Origin: Caulobacter sp. RHG1
GTDB lineage: Bacteria; Pseudomonadota; Alphaproteobacteria; Caulobacterales; Caulobacteraceae
Length of the DNA: 64,000 bases
Direction of reading: 5' to 3'
Assembly: GCF_013181195.1 (NCBI RefSeq)
Contig: NZ_SMZP01000007.1
Coordinates: 186,001 to 250,000, forward strand
The first letter of the stretch is position 1. Each line of letters begins with the position of its first letter. The position numbers and the translations under genes are program-made. Under the pieces are notes generated by a model that saw nothing but the letters and a program-made list of their open reading frames with translations, did not search any database and was not told the origin of the DNA. Shown here piece by piece: positions 36,554 through 45,443 of this stretch.

Positions 36554-36629
36554 GCTGGCGACAACCCTGAGACGGCGTGTCGCATCGGCGAGCGTCGTTC
36601 GGTCAGAACTTCGTCACTATCTTCGGGCA

Positions 36630-37265
36630 ATGATGGTTTCCATGGACGCCTTCACCGCCGATCTCTTTCGCGCCGCCGCGGACAACAACGCCCTTGTGGG
36701 CGCGATCCTGTTCGTCCTGACGCTGCTAGAAGCCCTGCTGGTGGTGGGCCTGCTGATCCCGATCGTCGGCGTCATGCTGGCGGCCGGCGCCCTGGTCGCC
36801 AACGGCGCCCTGCATCCGGTGGAAGCCATTCTGTGGTGCAGCGCCGGCGCGGCCGCCGGTGACGCCCTTTCCTATCTGATGGGTCATCGCCTGGGCGGCC
36901 GCCGCGCCACCAAGCTGCTGTTCGCCGGCCAGCGCCGCCTGCTGGCTCGCGCCAAGCTCCTGACCCGCCGCCATGGCGTCATCGCCATCGCCGCCGCCCG
37001 CTATCTGGGTCCGGCCCGGCCGTTCATCCCGATCCTGGCGGGCATTTCGCGCACCCGCCCGTGGAGCTTCCACTTCGCCAATGTGCTGTCGGCGCCGATC
37101 TGGGTGATCTCGCTGCTGGCGCCCGGCTATCTGGCCGCCCGCAATCTGCAGATGTTCGGCAGCGACCCGGCCCTGGCCAGCGGCATCGCCCTGGCGCTGA
37201 TCCTGGCTGTCGGCGGGGGCGTCATGTGGTTCAAGCGCAGCCAGCAGCCCGCCGCCGCGGCCTAG
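36630..37265 (+). CDS. DedA-family membrane protein
   Basis: 211 residues from the chosen ATG, with about five hydrophobic segments. The DedA/SNARE-associated signature G-x-x-x-GD (AGAAAGDALSYLMGHRLGG) lies near residues 71-89, and RYLGPARPFIPILAG near 127-141 holds the conserved arginine region. The family transports lipid-linked carriers (undecaprenyl phosphate or phosphatidylethanolamine) and affects envelope and membrane-potential homeostasis. A longer frame overlaps purN but begins without family support. Third gene downstream of purMN, about 76 bases away. Confidence 0.85.
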   Translation: MMVSMDAFTADLFRAAADNNALVGAILFVLTLLEALLVVGLLIPIVGVMLAAGALVANGALHPVEAILWCSAGAAAGDALSYLMGHRLGGRRATKLLFAGQRRLLARAKLLTRRHGVIAIAAARYLGPARPFIPILAGISRTRPWSFHFANVLSAPIWVISLLAPGYLAARNLQMFGSDPALASGIALALILAVGGGVMWFKRSQQPAAAA

Positions 37266-37266
37266 A

Positions 37267-37617
37267 TCACGGTGCGACGACGACGTCCGACGAGACGTCG
37301 TAGTACCGGTTCGACTGCTCGTCCCAGGCATAATCGGCGCTGCCGATCTGCGCGCGGTCATAGCTGGGCGAACCCTTGAACTGGTCCTTGGAGATCTCGG
37401 CCCGGAATTCCTTGGCCATCGGATCGTAGCGGACGATCGACCACGGAACCGGGTGATACTTTCCCGATCCACCAAGCAGTCCGACCGCCTCCACGACCAG
37501 GAACTCGATCCGGCCCGTGTCGAGATCGACGAAGGTCTCGCGAATGGCGCCCAGCTTTCCGCCGCCCTGCCCGATCAGGTCCTCACCCAGGATGTCGTGG
37601 CTCTTGGTCAGGGGCAT
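37267..37617 (-). CDS. PRC-barrel domain protein
   Basis: 116 residues starting MPLTKSHDILGEDLIG, with GAGGA before the ATG. The PRC-barrel core is clear: LIGQGGGKLGAIRETFVDLDTGRIEFLVVEAVGLLG, followed by VPWSIVRYDP. PRC-barrel proteins bind partners in photosynthesis reaction centres and RNA processing (RimM-like); this small stand-alone version is a stress-related type common in alphaproteobacteria. An earlier ATG at 37680 would add an unlikely cysteine-rich leader. Confidence 0.85.
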   Translation of the reverse strand: MPLTKSHDILGEDLIGQGGGKLGAIRETFVDLDTGRIEFLVVEAVGLLGGSGKYHPVPWSIVRYDPMAKEFRAEISKDQFKGSPSYDRAQIGSADYAWDEQSNRYYDVSSDVVVAP

Positions 37618-37682
37618 GGGGTCCTCGCATTCGCATCTGCTTACGAGGACATAGCGCGCCCGCCCGCCGGGAGTTTCCAAAC

Positions 37683-37711
37683 AAAAAGGCCGGAGCTTTC
37701 GCCCCGGCCTT
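37683..37711 (-). terminator. Intrinsic terminator after ndk
   Basis: Eight-bp stem AAGGCCGG/CCGGCCTT (37686-37693 and 37704-37711) precedes a T-run on the minus strand (37687-37683), 26 bases after the ndk stop. Confidence 0.8.
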
Positions 37712-37736
37712 CTCGCAGTCGATAAGGCGGAAAGCC

Positions 37737-38156
37737 TTAGCCGACGATTTCGTCTTCGGTGAAAAACTGGGCGATTTCGATGCCCGCGTTTTCCAGGCTG
37801 TCCGAACCGTGCACCGAGTTTTCGCCGATCGACAGGGCGAACAGCTTGCGGATCGTGCCTTCGTCGGCGTTTTCCGGGTTCGTGGCGCCCATGACTTCAC
37901 GGTACTTGGCCACGGCGTTGTCGCCTTGCAGCACTTGGACCACGACCGGCTCGGCGGTCATTTGGCCGACCAGTTCGCCGTAGAAGGGACGCTCGGCGTG
38001 CACTTCGTAGAACTTCTTGGCTTGGGCTTCGGTCAGCTTCACGCGACGTTGAGCGACGATGCGCAGGCCGGCGGCCTCGATCACAGCGTTGACCGAGCCG
38101 GTCAGGTTGCGACGCGTGGCGTCCGGCTTGATGATCGAGAAGGTGCGTTCGGTCAC
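37737..38156 (-). CDS. ndk: Nucleoside diphosphate kinase
   Basis: 139-residue enzyme equilibrating NTP and dNTP pools. It begins MTERTFSIIKPDATRRN and carries the nucleotide-site residues of the family, with the catalytic histidine in ENSVHGSDSLENA near residue 117. The tail ends IAQFFTEDEIVG. It is a single-gene unit closed by a terminator and divergent from the ABC-F gene. Confidence 0.97.
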   Translation of the reverse strand: MTERTFSIIKPDATRRNLTGSVNAVIEAAGLRIVAQRRVKLTEAQAKKFYEVHAERPFYGELVGQMTAEPVVVQVLQGDNAVAKYREVMGATNPENADEGTIRKLFALSIGENSVHGSDSLENAGIEIAQFFTEDEIVG

Positions 38157-38250
38157 GTGTTGGTCTCACAGAAGAGTTGTGAATTAGAAGGTTGCGGGCT
38201 TATAGCCGTGCGCCTCCTCCCCGCCAACCCCGCCGCGTAACCTTCATAAA

Positions 38251-40116
38251 ATGCTTCAGATCCGTGACCTGACCTTCAACGCCTGGGGTCGGAAGTTCTT
38301 CGACCATGCCAGCGTCAGCCTGCCGCCGGGCGCCAAGGTCGGCCTGATCGGTCGCAACGGCGTGGGCAAGTCGACGCTGTTCAAGCTGATCCTGGGTCAG
38401 CTGCACGCCGGCGACGACGAGATCAGCCTGCCCAAGACCGCGCGGATCGGTTCGGTGGATCAGGAGCACCCGGCCACGCCCTTCACCCTGCTGGAGACGG
38501 TGCTGGAGGCCGACGAGGAGCGCCACGGCCTGCTGACCCGGCTGGAGACCGCCGATCCCGAGGAGATGGGCGAGATCTGGGGCCGGCTGATCGAGATCGA
38601 TTCCGACGCCGCCCCGGCCAAGGCGTCCGAAATCCTGGTCGGCCTGGGCTTCACGCAGGAAGACCTGGCGCGGCCGATGAGCGAGTTCTCGGGCGGCTGG
38701 CGCATGCGCGTGGCGCTGGCCGCGGCGCTGTTCGCCGAGCCCGACATGCTGCTGCTGGACGAACCGACCAACTATCTCGACCTGGAAGGCGCGCTCTGGC
38801 TGGAAGCCCGCCTGCAGAAATATCCGCACACTGCCCTGATCGTCAGCCACGACCGCGAACTGCTGAACAACAGCTGCACCCACATGCTGCACCTGGCCGG
38901 CGGCAAGCTGGAACTCTACACCGGCGGCTACGACGATTTCGAGGAGCGTCGCGCCGAGAAGGCTCGCCTGCAACTGTCGGCCAAGGCCAAGCAGGACGCC
39001 GAGCGCGCCCACCTGCAGGCCTTCGTCGATCGCTTCAAGGCCAAGGCTTCCAAGGCCGCCCAGGCCCAGTCGCGTATGAAGCGCCTGGCCAAGATGCAGC
39101 CGGTGGCCACCACGATCGAGGAGCGCGTCGCGCCCTTCACCCTGCCCTCGCCGCCGCGCCCCCTGCCGCCGCCGCTGATCCGGCTGGAGCGGGCCAATGT
39201 CGGCTACGAGGAAGGCCGCTCGATCCTCAAGAACCTCAATCTGCGCATGGACCTGGACGACCGGATCGGCCTGCTGGGCGTCAACGGCGCGGGCAAGTCG
39301 ACCTTCGCCAAGATGATCGCCGGCGCCCTGGGCGTGCAGGCCGGCGAATTCCACCGCGACAAGAAGATGAAGGTCGGCTGGTTCCACCAGCATCAAATCG
39401 AGGCGATGGATCCAGAGGACACCCCGCTGGAGATCATCCGCCGGGCCATGCCGGAGTCTTCCGAAAGCTCGCGCCGTTCCAAGCTGGCGCAGTTCGGCCT
39501 CGACTTCGGCAAGCAGGAGACCAAGGTCGAAAGCCTGTCCGGCGGCGAGCGCGCGCGCCTGCTGCTGAACCTGGTGGCGATGGACGCGCCGCACATGCTG
39601 ATCCTCGACGAACCGACCAACCACCTGGACATCGACAGCCGCCGCGCCCTGCTGGACGCTCTGAACGACTATCAGGGCGCCGTGATCCTTATCACCCACG
39701 ATCGCTCGCTGATGGAGCTGGTCGCCGACCGCCTGTGGCTGGCCGCCGATGGTACGGTAAAGCCGTTCGACGGCGACATGGACGACTACGCCAAGTTCGT
39801 GCTGGACCGCGCCAAGCAAGCCGTGAAACCGACCCAGGTGGCGCGCGAACCGGTCGCTGCGGCGGAACCCGCCAAGAAGAAGGTCGCCGTCGAGCCGCTG
39901 CGCCGCAAGGTCGAGTCCGCCGAACAGGTCATGACCCGCTGCACGCGCAACCTGGCCGAACTGGAAGCCCAGCTCGAGGACCCGGATCTCTACGTCAAGA
40001 ACCCCGGCAAGGTCGCCGAGCTGACCAAGCGTCGTGACAACGCCAAGACCAAGCTGGACGAGGCCGAAGCCGCGTGGATGACGCTGGCGGAGGAATTGGC
40101 GGAGGCCGAGGCCTAA
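38251..40116 (+). CDS. ABC-F family ATPase
   Basis: 621 residues with two ABC ATPase domains and no transmembrane segment. Walker A sequences are GRNGVGKST (near 36-44) and GVNGAGKST (near 344-352), with signature motifs FSGGWRMRVALA and LSGGERARLLLN and the DEPTNYLDLEG/DEPTNHLDID pair. Between the cassettes is the ABC-F linker (AHLQAFVDRFKAKASKAAQAQSRMK), and a C-terminal coiled-coil (about 540-621) follows. Layout and linker fit the YheS/Uup group that acts on ribosomes stalled on difficult sequences. Confidence 0.9.
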   Translation: MLQIRDLTFNAWGRKFFDHASVSLPPGAKVGLIGRNGVGKSTLFKLILGQLHAGDDEISLPKTARIGSVDQEHPATPFTLLETVLEADEERHGLLTRLETADPEEMGEIWGRLIEIDSDAAPAKASEILVGLGFTQEDLARPMSEFSGGWRMRVALAAALFAEPDMLLLDEPTNYLDLEGALWLEARLQKYPHTALIVSHDRELLNNSCTHMLHLAGGKLELYTGGYDDFEERRAEKARLQLSAKAKQDAERAHLQAFVDRFKAKASKAAQAQSRMKRLAKMQPVATTIEERVAPFTLPSPPRPLPPPLIRLERANVGYEEGRSILKNLNLRMDLDDRIGLLGVNGAGKSTFAKMIAGALGVQAGEFHRDKKMKVGWFHQHQIEAMDPEDTPLEIIRRAMPESSESSRRSKLAQFGLDFGKQETKVESLSGGERARLLLNLVAMDAPHMLILDEPTNHLDIDSRRALLDALNDYQGAVILITHDRSLMELVADRLWLAADGTVKPFDGDMDDYAKFVLDRAKQAVKPTQVAREPVAAAEPAKKKVAVEPLRRKVESAEQVMTRCTRNLAELEAQLEDPDLYVKNPGKVAELTKRRDNAKTKLDEAEAAWMTLAEELAEAEA

Positions 40117-40130
40117 TCCCCCACTCCGCC

Positions 40131-40243
40131 TCCCCGGCGAAAGCCGGGGTCCATATGGAAGAGCGCTGGCGTGGGCGCTATCGGCGCCGCGCTCATCCCA
40201 TCATCTCCGCGCCCCGAGATCTGGGTCCCGGCTTTCGCCGGGA
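40131..40243. repeat. Long intergenic palindrome, family C copy 2
   Basis: Left arm 40131-40153 and right arm 40222-40243 are near-perfect complements, with nested CCCCGGC GAAA GCCGGGG hairpins. The sequence is closely related to the copy at 24113 (TCCCCGGCGAA core). It lies between the ABC-F gene and the hypothetical gene. Confidence 0.88.
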
Positions 40244-40322
40244 AGTCGGAGAGGTTGTGGTAAACCTCTATCAACCAAGAAGTTTAGCGCTTCCGCGACA
40301 CCTGGCGTCGCATGGTCGGCTC

Positions 40323-40724
40323 ATGAGCAAGCCCGCCCATCCTCGCAACCACGTCGTGGCCAATCCGGAAGGATTGTCCGCTCACGCCGTCCTGGAGGCT
40401 TTCGCCGCCTGGGTGAACGCCCGGATCGGCGAGGCCATGCGCGTCGAGATGGACCTGGCCTTCCGCGACCGTCCTTTCGACGTCGTGATCGGCCGCACCC
40501 CGGCCCTGGTCGGCTGGGAGCACAAGTTCATCCAGCCCGGCGCCGCCGCCCCCAAGGGCAAGCTGTGGACCGTCTACCGCCTGCATGACCAGACCGGCCG
40601 CCCGGCGCATCTCCCGCAGTCCGGCGACCTGGTCGAAGACCTGACGCCGCTGCTGGGCGAGCTGGGCTATCTGGGGGTGTTCGACGGCGAACCGGCGATG
40701 TTCCCGGGCCTGGGCAAGCGCTGA
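40323..40724 (+). CDS. Conserved hypothetical protein
   Basis: 133 residues with no signal peptide or membrane segment. The pattern HAVLEAFAAWVNARIGEAM, FDVVIGRTPALVGWEHKFIQPG and PQSGDLVEDLTPLLGELGYLGVFDGEP gives a compact alpha/beta protein that I cannot place in a named family. The ATG at 40323 follows the family-C palindrome; no strong Shine-Dalgarno is seen. Convergent with the GH5 gene, whose stop abuts its own stop. Confidence 0.65.
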   Translation: MSKPAHPRNHVVANPEGLSAHAVLEAFAAWVNARIGEAMRVEMDLAFRDRPFDVVIGRTPALVGWEHKFIQPGAAAPKGKLWTVYRLHDQTGRPAHLPQSGDLVEDLTPLLGELGYLGVFDGEPAMFPGLGKR

Positions 40725-42443
40725 TCACTTCGCCGGCGTCAGCCGGATCGTCGACACGTCCGCCGCGCCTGTCGATCTCAGCACCAAGGTGTTGGTCCCC
40801 GTTAGCAGCTTCACGACCGCGCCGCTCTTCACCTCTGAGTCGCCGTTGACGACGATTCCCATCGGTCCGGTCCCTACGATGTTCACCGCATACCGTCCGG
40901 CCGTCGCCGAGATCGTGTAGCGCAGCCATTCGCCTGCCTTGAAGTCGACGACCTTCAGCCCGCCGTCCGGCGTGCGCGCCAGGTCGACGCCGTCGTTGCG
41001 ACCCGTGCGGCCGCTGTTCCAAGGCTGACGCTCGCCGCCCGTCGAGACGTGATAGTTGGCCGCGTCGGTGTCGTGATAGGCCGCGCCGATGACGCCCAGA
41101 TCGTATTGCCAGGCTGGGATCGTCGCGCCCTTCGAGCCGACCGCATGCCGGGCGAACGGCCGGACGCTGGCGTCGTGCGGCTGACGGAACATGGCGTCGA
41201 TGACGTCGGGATGGGCCTCGTTGTTTTCGAAGCGCACGTCGTGCGAGGCCAGCTTCATCAGCACCGCATAGGCCTTGTCTGCGCTGACCGGGGCCTTGCC
41301 CGCCATTTGGGCTTCGCCGGTCAGGGTGGCGACGACGTCGTCATAGGCCGGGTCGACCTTGATCTCGAGCGGCTGGTTGAAACCGATCTTCTTCAGCGGC
41401 CAGAAGGCCCAGCCGATATCATGCTTCTCGACCAGGCGGATGGCGTCGGCGAACCAGACGTTGGAGTTCTCGCCGCTCTCGCCCAGCCACAGCGGCAGGC
41501 CGGTCTCCTTGCGCAGCTTCAGGTGGGCGGCGATCGACGCGTCGTCATTGACGTTCCAGTACTTGTGGAAGCTGAGCGCCATGTTGGCGTCCCACGGCTT
41601 GCCCATGCCCTTGTAGTTGTTGCCCCAGCAGTTGCCTTCGATGACGATCAGGCGGCGCGGATCGATCTCGCGAATGGCGGCCGTGGCCTCACGGTAGAAG
41701 GCCCACAGGGCGTCCTGCTTCTCGTCCTTGCAGCCGTTCTTGGCGCCGGATCCGTCGAAGTCCCAGTTGGGCTCGTTGATCAGGTCATAGGCGCCGACCA
41801 TCGGCTCGTCCTTGTAGCGGGCGGCCAGCTTCCTCCAGAGGGCGATGGTCTTGCGGCGCGCCTCGGGACTGTCCCACAGCGAGGGTTTGGCCGGATCGCG
41901 GTCGGAAATCGCTAGGTCATTGCCCTGCCCGTTCGGCGCTGCGTGCAAATCCAGGATCAGGTAGACGCCATTGGCCTTGCTCCAGGCCAACAGGTCGTCG
42001 ATCCGCTTGAAGCCGTCCTCCTTCCAGGTATCCGCGCCCGGCGTCGGCTCCTGGTCGACGGGAAGCGTCAGCAGGTCGTAGTGGATCGGCAGGCGCACCG
42101 AGTTGAAACCCCAGGCGGCCATGGCGTCGATGTCGGCCTTGGTCGTGTGGTTGTCGAGCCAGGCCTCGTGGATGGCCTTCTGGCGCTCAGGGCCCACCAG
42201 GTCGGCGATCTTGCCTTGGATCACATGCTGCTGGCCCAGCTTGGCCAGGCGCAGCATGTAGCCTTCCTGCAGCTTCCAGCCACCCAGGCCCATGCCGCGC
42301 AGGATCACCGGCTTGCCGGTCTCGTCGACGATGCGGGCGTCCTTGGCCTTCAGCCAACCCTCGGCCTGGGCCGGTGCGGACAAGGCGAGCACAATGGCGG
42401 CGCCCCATACCGAAAAGGATTTCGGCGCGAGCCAGGATTTCAT
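40725..42443 (-). CDS. Secreted glycoside hydrolase family 5 enzyme
   Basis: 572 residues with a Sec signal ending SAPAQA near residue 27. The GH5 (cellulase/beta-mannanase-like) TIM barrel shows RGMGLGGWKLQEGY at about 49-62, FNSVRLPIHYDL, the acid/base glutamate in DLINEPNWDFDG near 220, and the nucleophile in LWLGESGENSN near 318. A C-terminal beta domain (about 450-572) resembles carbohydrate-binding CBM6/CBM35-type modules (WLRYTISATAGRYAVNIV). GGAGG lies 8 bases before the ATG. The exact polysaccharide is unknown. A LacI-type operator is upstream. Confidence 0.9.
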   Translation of the reverse strand: MKSWLAPKSFSVWGAAIVLALSAPAQAEGWLKAKDARIVDETGKPVILRGMGLGGWKLQEGYMLRLAKLGQQHVIQGKIADLVGPERQKAIHEAWLDNHTTKADIDAMAAWGFNSVRLPIHYDLLTLPVDQEPTPGADTWKEDGFKRIDDLLAWSKANGVYLILDLHAAPNGQGNDLAISDRDPAKPSLWDSPEARRKTIALWRKLAARYKDEPMVGAYDLINEPNWDFDGSGAKNGCKDEKQDALWAFYREATAAIREIDPRRLIVIEGNCWGNNYKGMGKPWDANMALSFHKYWNVNDDASIAAHLKLRKETGLPLWLGESGENSNVWFADAIRLVEKHDIGWAFWPLKKIGFNQPLEIKVDPAYDDVVATLTGEAQMAGKAPVSADKAYAVLMKLASHDVRFENNEAHPDVIDAMFRQPHDASVRPFARHAVGSKGATIPAWQYDLGVIGAAYHDTDAANYHVSTGGERQPWNSGRTGRNDGVDLARTPDGGLKVVDFKAGEWLRYTISATAGRYAVNIVGTGPMGIVVNGDSEVKSGAVVKLLTGTNTLVLRSTGAADVSTIRLTPAK

Positions 42444-42515
42444 GCGGCGTCCTCCCGTCCAGAGGCCGCCTCTTGTGCGGGCGGCTACCGGTCAGGCCAC
42501 TTGGTGACGCAGATT

Positions 42516-42527
42516 GACAACGTTGTC
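42516..42527. promoter_or_regulatory. LacI-type operator upstream of the GH5 gene
   Basis: Perfect 12-bp palindrome GACAACGTTGTC, with extended but imperfect symmetry (TTGACAACGTTGTCTA). The central CG step and length are typical of LacI-family operators that control carbohydrate genes in alphaproteobacteria. It is centred about 78 bases upstream of the GH5 start codon and overlaps the stop codon of the adjacent hybrid kinase gene. No LacI-family regulator is encoded in this window. Confidence 0.6.
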
Positions 42528-45028
42528 TAGATAGGGGCGACGCGAGGTCCGCTGAGCGCGTGAACCAGCGTCGCCAGCAGCGAGGCCACGGTCAGGGGCT
42601 TGGGAGTCGCGCCGTCGAACACCGGGTCCAGCGGCGCGGTACGGACGTCGGCGGAGAAGGCGATGATCGCCGCCTTGGCGCTGGGCCCATCGCCCTCGCG
42701 GATGCGCTGGGCGGCGGCTGCGCCGTCCAGCTTGGGCATGCGCAGATCCATCAAAATGGCGTCGTAGGCCGCGGCGGCCGCGGCGGCGACGCCGGCCTCG
42801 CCGTCGGCGGCCTCGACCACCTGGACACCGACCGCCTCCAGCACCGAGCGGACCAGCTCGCGATTGCCCGGATTGTCGTCGACGACCAGCACCCGGCTGC
42901 CCGGCGGCGGCAGCACGATCTCGCCGCCCTCCTCCGGCGCCGGAGCGGCGTCGTGGGGAGGACCTGTCTCGGCCGGAACCTCGAACCAGAAGCGCGCGCC
43001 CTGCCCCATGGTGCTCTCGACGCCGATCTCGCCGCCCATCAGTTCGACCAGGCCGCGCGAGATGGCCAGCCCCAGGCCCGTGCCGCCGTGCTCGCGGGTC
43101 AGGGCGGCGTCGATCTGGGCGAAGCGCGCGAAGATCAGCGCCTGATCCTCGGCGGTGACGCCCGGACCGGTGTCGGTAACGGTGACCCGCAGGCGCCCCG
43201 CCTCGACGTCGTATTCGGTGTCCAGGCGGACCTCGCCGGCGTCGGTAAACTTCACGGCGTTGCCGATCAGGTTCAGCAGCACCTGCCGCACGCGCTCCGG
43301 ATCCAGATACAGCTCGGGCGGCGCGATCTCGTCGCCGGCCGAGCGCAGCAGCAGGTCCTTGGCGGCCGCGTCGGGCCCCAGCATCTCCAGCACCTCGGAG
43401 ACTAGGTCGGTGATCTTCACCGGACGCGGATTCAGGGCGATGCGGCCCCGCTCCAGGCGCGAGAAGTCGAGAATGTCGTTGATGGTCGCCAGCAAGGTGC
43501 GGCCGCCGGTGGCGATGCGGTCGACGTAGCGCTGGCCGCGGGCGCTGAGGGCGGGCTCGTCGGCCAGCAGGTTGGCGAAGCCGATCACCGCCGTCAGCGG
43601 GGTGCGCAACTCGTGGCTCATATTGGCCAGGAACTCGCCCTTCACCGCGGCGGCCTTCTCGGCTTCCTCGCGGGCGGCGCGCAGGTCCATCTCCAGCGCC
43701 TTGCGGGCGGTGATGTCGCGGATGATGTCGGTGACGCCGCTGGCCTCGCCGGTGACGGGGTCGCAGGCCAGGGTCGGGCGCGACTCCAGCCAGATGATCG
43801 CTCCGTCCTTGCGGAAGACGCGATATTCCACCGTCGTGGTCGGCGGAGCCTGGTCGGCGTTGGCGCAGCTGCGCTGGGCGCGCAGCACGCGCTCGATCGT
43901 CTCAAGGTCGTCGGGATGCAGGATGTCCGGATAGCGGCGGCCCAGCAGTTCCTCGGGCGCGTAGCCGGTGATCGCCAGGGCGGCCGGCGAGACATAGGTC
44001 ATCTGCCCCTGGAGGTCGCTGTGGGCGATGATGTCGAGAGCGCTTTCGGCCAGCAGGCGGAAGCTGGCCTCGCTGCGCTGGGCGGCCGCGCGGGTCTCCA
44101 GCAGCGTGGCGACGATGGCGCGGCGATGGCGTTCCAGCGCTGCGACCGGCAGGGTCACGAAGGTGGCGACGACCAGGAACACCTGCAACATCAGCGACTG
44201 CGGTCCCGGCCCGACGTCGATCGTGTGGATGGGGCCCAGCCCCGCCATGGTCATCGACACCGAGATCGCCGCCACCAGGGTCGCGCTGATCGCCGCGCCC
44301 AGCACTTCCTGGCGCCAGGCGACCAGAAGCATCACCGGCGGGGCCAGGAACAGCAGCGGATAGGTGCTCTGGGTGAAGACGAAGATCGTCACCACGCAGC
44401 AGATCAGGATCGACAGCACCCCGTCGCGGGTCAGCGGCCGCTCGCGCAGATAGGTCGGGGCTCGCAGCAGCACCAGGAGACAGGGCGCGATGCTGAGCAT
44501 CCCCAGCATGTCGCTGAGCGTCCAGCCCGCGAAGTCCGCCCAGGGCGCAGGGCCGACCAGCCAGATGTAGAGGCCCGCCGTGATGGGACCGGTGCACAGC
44601 GGCGCGCCGAAGCCGGCCAGCAGGATGAAGGACAGCATGTCCCGGGGGCGGCCCAGATCGATCTCGTCGCCGACCACCCGCCGCACCGCATAGGCCGCCA
44701 GCAGGCCTTGCAGCACGCTGGCGCCGCCGATCAGCAGATAGGACCACGGCCCATAGCCCGCATGCCAGCCCGCCACCCAGGACCCTAACAGGCCGCCGAC
44801 GAAGATGATCGGCCAGCGCCGGTTCGGCGCGGTCAGCAGGATGGCGGCGAGAAAGCCGTTGGACAGCCAGATCGGCGAGGATTGGCCCAGCGAGCGCGGA
44901 ACCTCGACGCACAGATAGGCCAGCAGTCCAAAGCCGAGGGCGGCGATCAGGCCGCTGAGAAGCGTCGCCTGCCAGTCATTGCCGAGCTTGGGCTGGATAT
45001 TCGCGCTATCGACCATGCAACAAGCCAA
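42527..45028 (-). CDS. MASE1-PAS hybrid histidine kinase/response regulator
   Basis: 833 residues. The N-terminal ~320 residues form a MASE1-type membrane sensor (LIGGASVLQGLLAAYAVRRVVGDE, PLCTGPITAGLYIW). A PAS domain follows near 325-430 (ALDIIAHSDLQGQMTYVSPAAL, YRVFRKDGAIIW). The HisKA histidine is in MSHELRTPLTAVIGFANLL near 470, the HATPase region has NLIGNAVKFTD and GGTGLGLAISRGL, and a receiver domain has the aspartate in ILMDLRMPKLDG near 780. It probably senses membrane-associated or redox cues. The ATG at 45016 is an alternative start. The GH5 gene lies downstream on the same strand. Confidence 0.92.
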   Translation of the reverse strand: MACCMVDSANIQPKLGNDWQATLLSGLIAALGFGLLAYLCVEVPRSLGQSSPIWLSNGFLAAILLTAPNRRWPIIFVGGLLGSWVAGWHAGYGPWSYLLIGGASVLQGLLAAYAVRRVVGDEIDLGRPRDMLSFILLAGFGAPLCTGPITAGLYIWLVGPAPWADFAGWTLSDMLGMLSIAPCLLVLLRAPTYLRERPLTRDGVLSILICCVVTIFVFTQSTYPLLFLAPPVMLLVAWRQEVLGAAISATLVAAISVSMTMAGLGPIHTIDVGPGPQSLMLQVFLVVATFVTLPVAALERHRRAIVATLLETRAAAQRSEASFRLLAESALDIIAHSDLQGQMTYVSPAALAITGYAPEELLGRRYPDILHPDDLETIERVLRAQRSCANADQAPPTTTVEYRVFRKDGAIIWLESRPTLACDPVTGEASGVTDIIRDITARKALEMDLRAAREEAEKAAAVKGEFLANMSHELRTPLTAVIGFANLLADEPALSARGQRYVDRIATGGRTLLATINDILDFSRLERGRIALNPRPVKITDLVSEVLEMLGPDAAAKDLLLRSAGDEIAPPELYLDPERVRQVLLNLIGNAVKFTDAGEVRLDTEYDVEAGRLRVTVTDTGPGVTAEDQALIFARFAQIDAALTREHGGTGLGLAISRGLVELMGGEIGVESTMGQGARFWFEVPAETGPPHDAAPAPEEGGEIVLPPPGSRVLVVDDNPGNRELVRSVLEAVGVQVVEAADGEAGVAAAAAAAYDAILMDLRMPKLDGAAAAQRIREGDGPSAKAAIIAFSADVRTAPLDPVFDGATPKPLTVASLLATLVHALSGPRVAPI

Positions 45029-45107
45029 CCGGGCGGAAATGTCCGGTGACTCGGCTTATTTCACCCGAGACGCGAAAACGCCAGGAAAGCCTCGGATAAC
45101 AACGTTA

Positions 45108-45443
45108 TTACCCGCACTTCACTTCCTGAACGATGCCGGTGTCGGCATTGAACAGGATATTCAGTCGATCTGCCCGGAAATCCATCGTCACCGGACAGGT
45201 GGTGCAGGCCACGCGCCAGCGCGACGGATCGACCGGGGCCGGCAGGCTGGTGCGGGGCTTGCCGATATACTGCTGGGCGTCCTTCAGACCGCACTGGTCC
45301 TTCTCGGCCGGCGGCTTGGCCGGCAGGGCCAGGGCGGGCGGCGCGGTGGGCGTGGTCGGCGGCGGCGGCGGGGCCGGCTCTGGCGCGCTGGAGCACGAGG
45401 CCAGAACCAGGCCCAGGGCCAGGATGGATGCGATCCGCTTCAT
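45108..45443 (-). CDS. I78-family-like protease-inhibitor lipoprotein
   Basis: 111 residues starting MKRIASILALGLVLASC, with the lipid cysteine at 17 and a proline-rich linker. The C-terminal region CGLKDAQQYIGKP, WRVACTTCPVTMDFRADRLN and IVQEVKCG matches the I78 inhibitor-like pattern (vT-D-r-dRlni). It is probably an outer-membrane lipoprotein that may inhibit envelope serine proteases. The start is chosen because it overlaps the holC stop as ATGA and an upstream ATG would interrupt the signal. It is the last gene of pepA-holC-this. Confidence 0.78.
   Translation of the reverse strand: MKRIASILALGLVLASCSSAPEPAPPPPPTTPTAPPALALPAKPPAEKDQCGLKDAQQYIGKPRTSLPAPVDPSRWRVACTTCPVTMDFRADRLNILFNADTGIVQEVKCG

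Noticed and set aside
45091..45112. AACGTT-centred palindrome upstream of the MASE1 kinase, resembling an operator
   Set aside because: The arms (TAAC/ATTA) do not pair beyond AACGTT and it overlaps the end of the I78 lipoprotein gene; too short to support.
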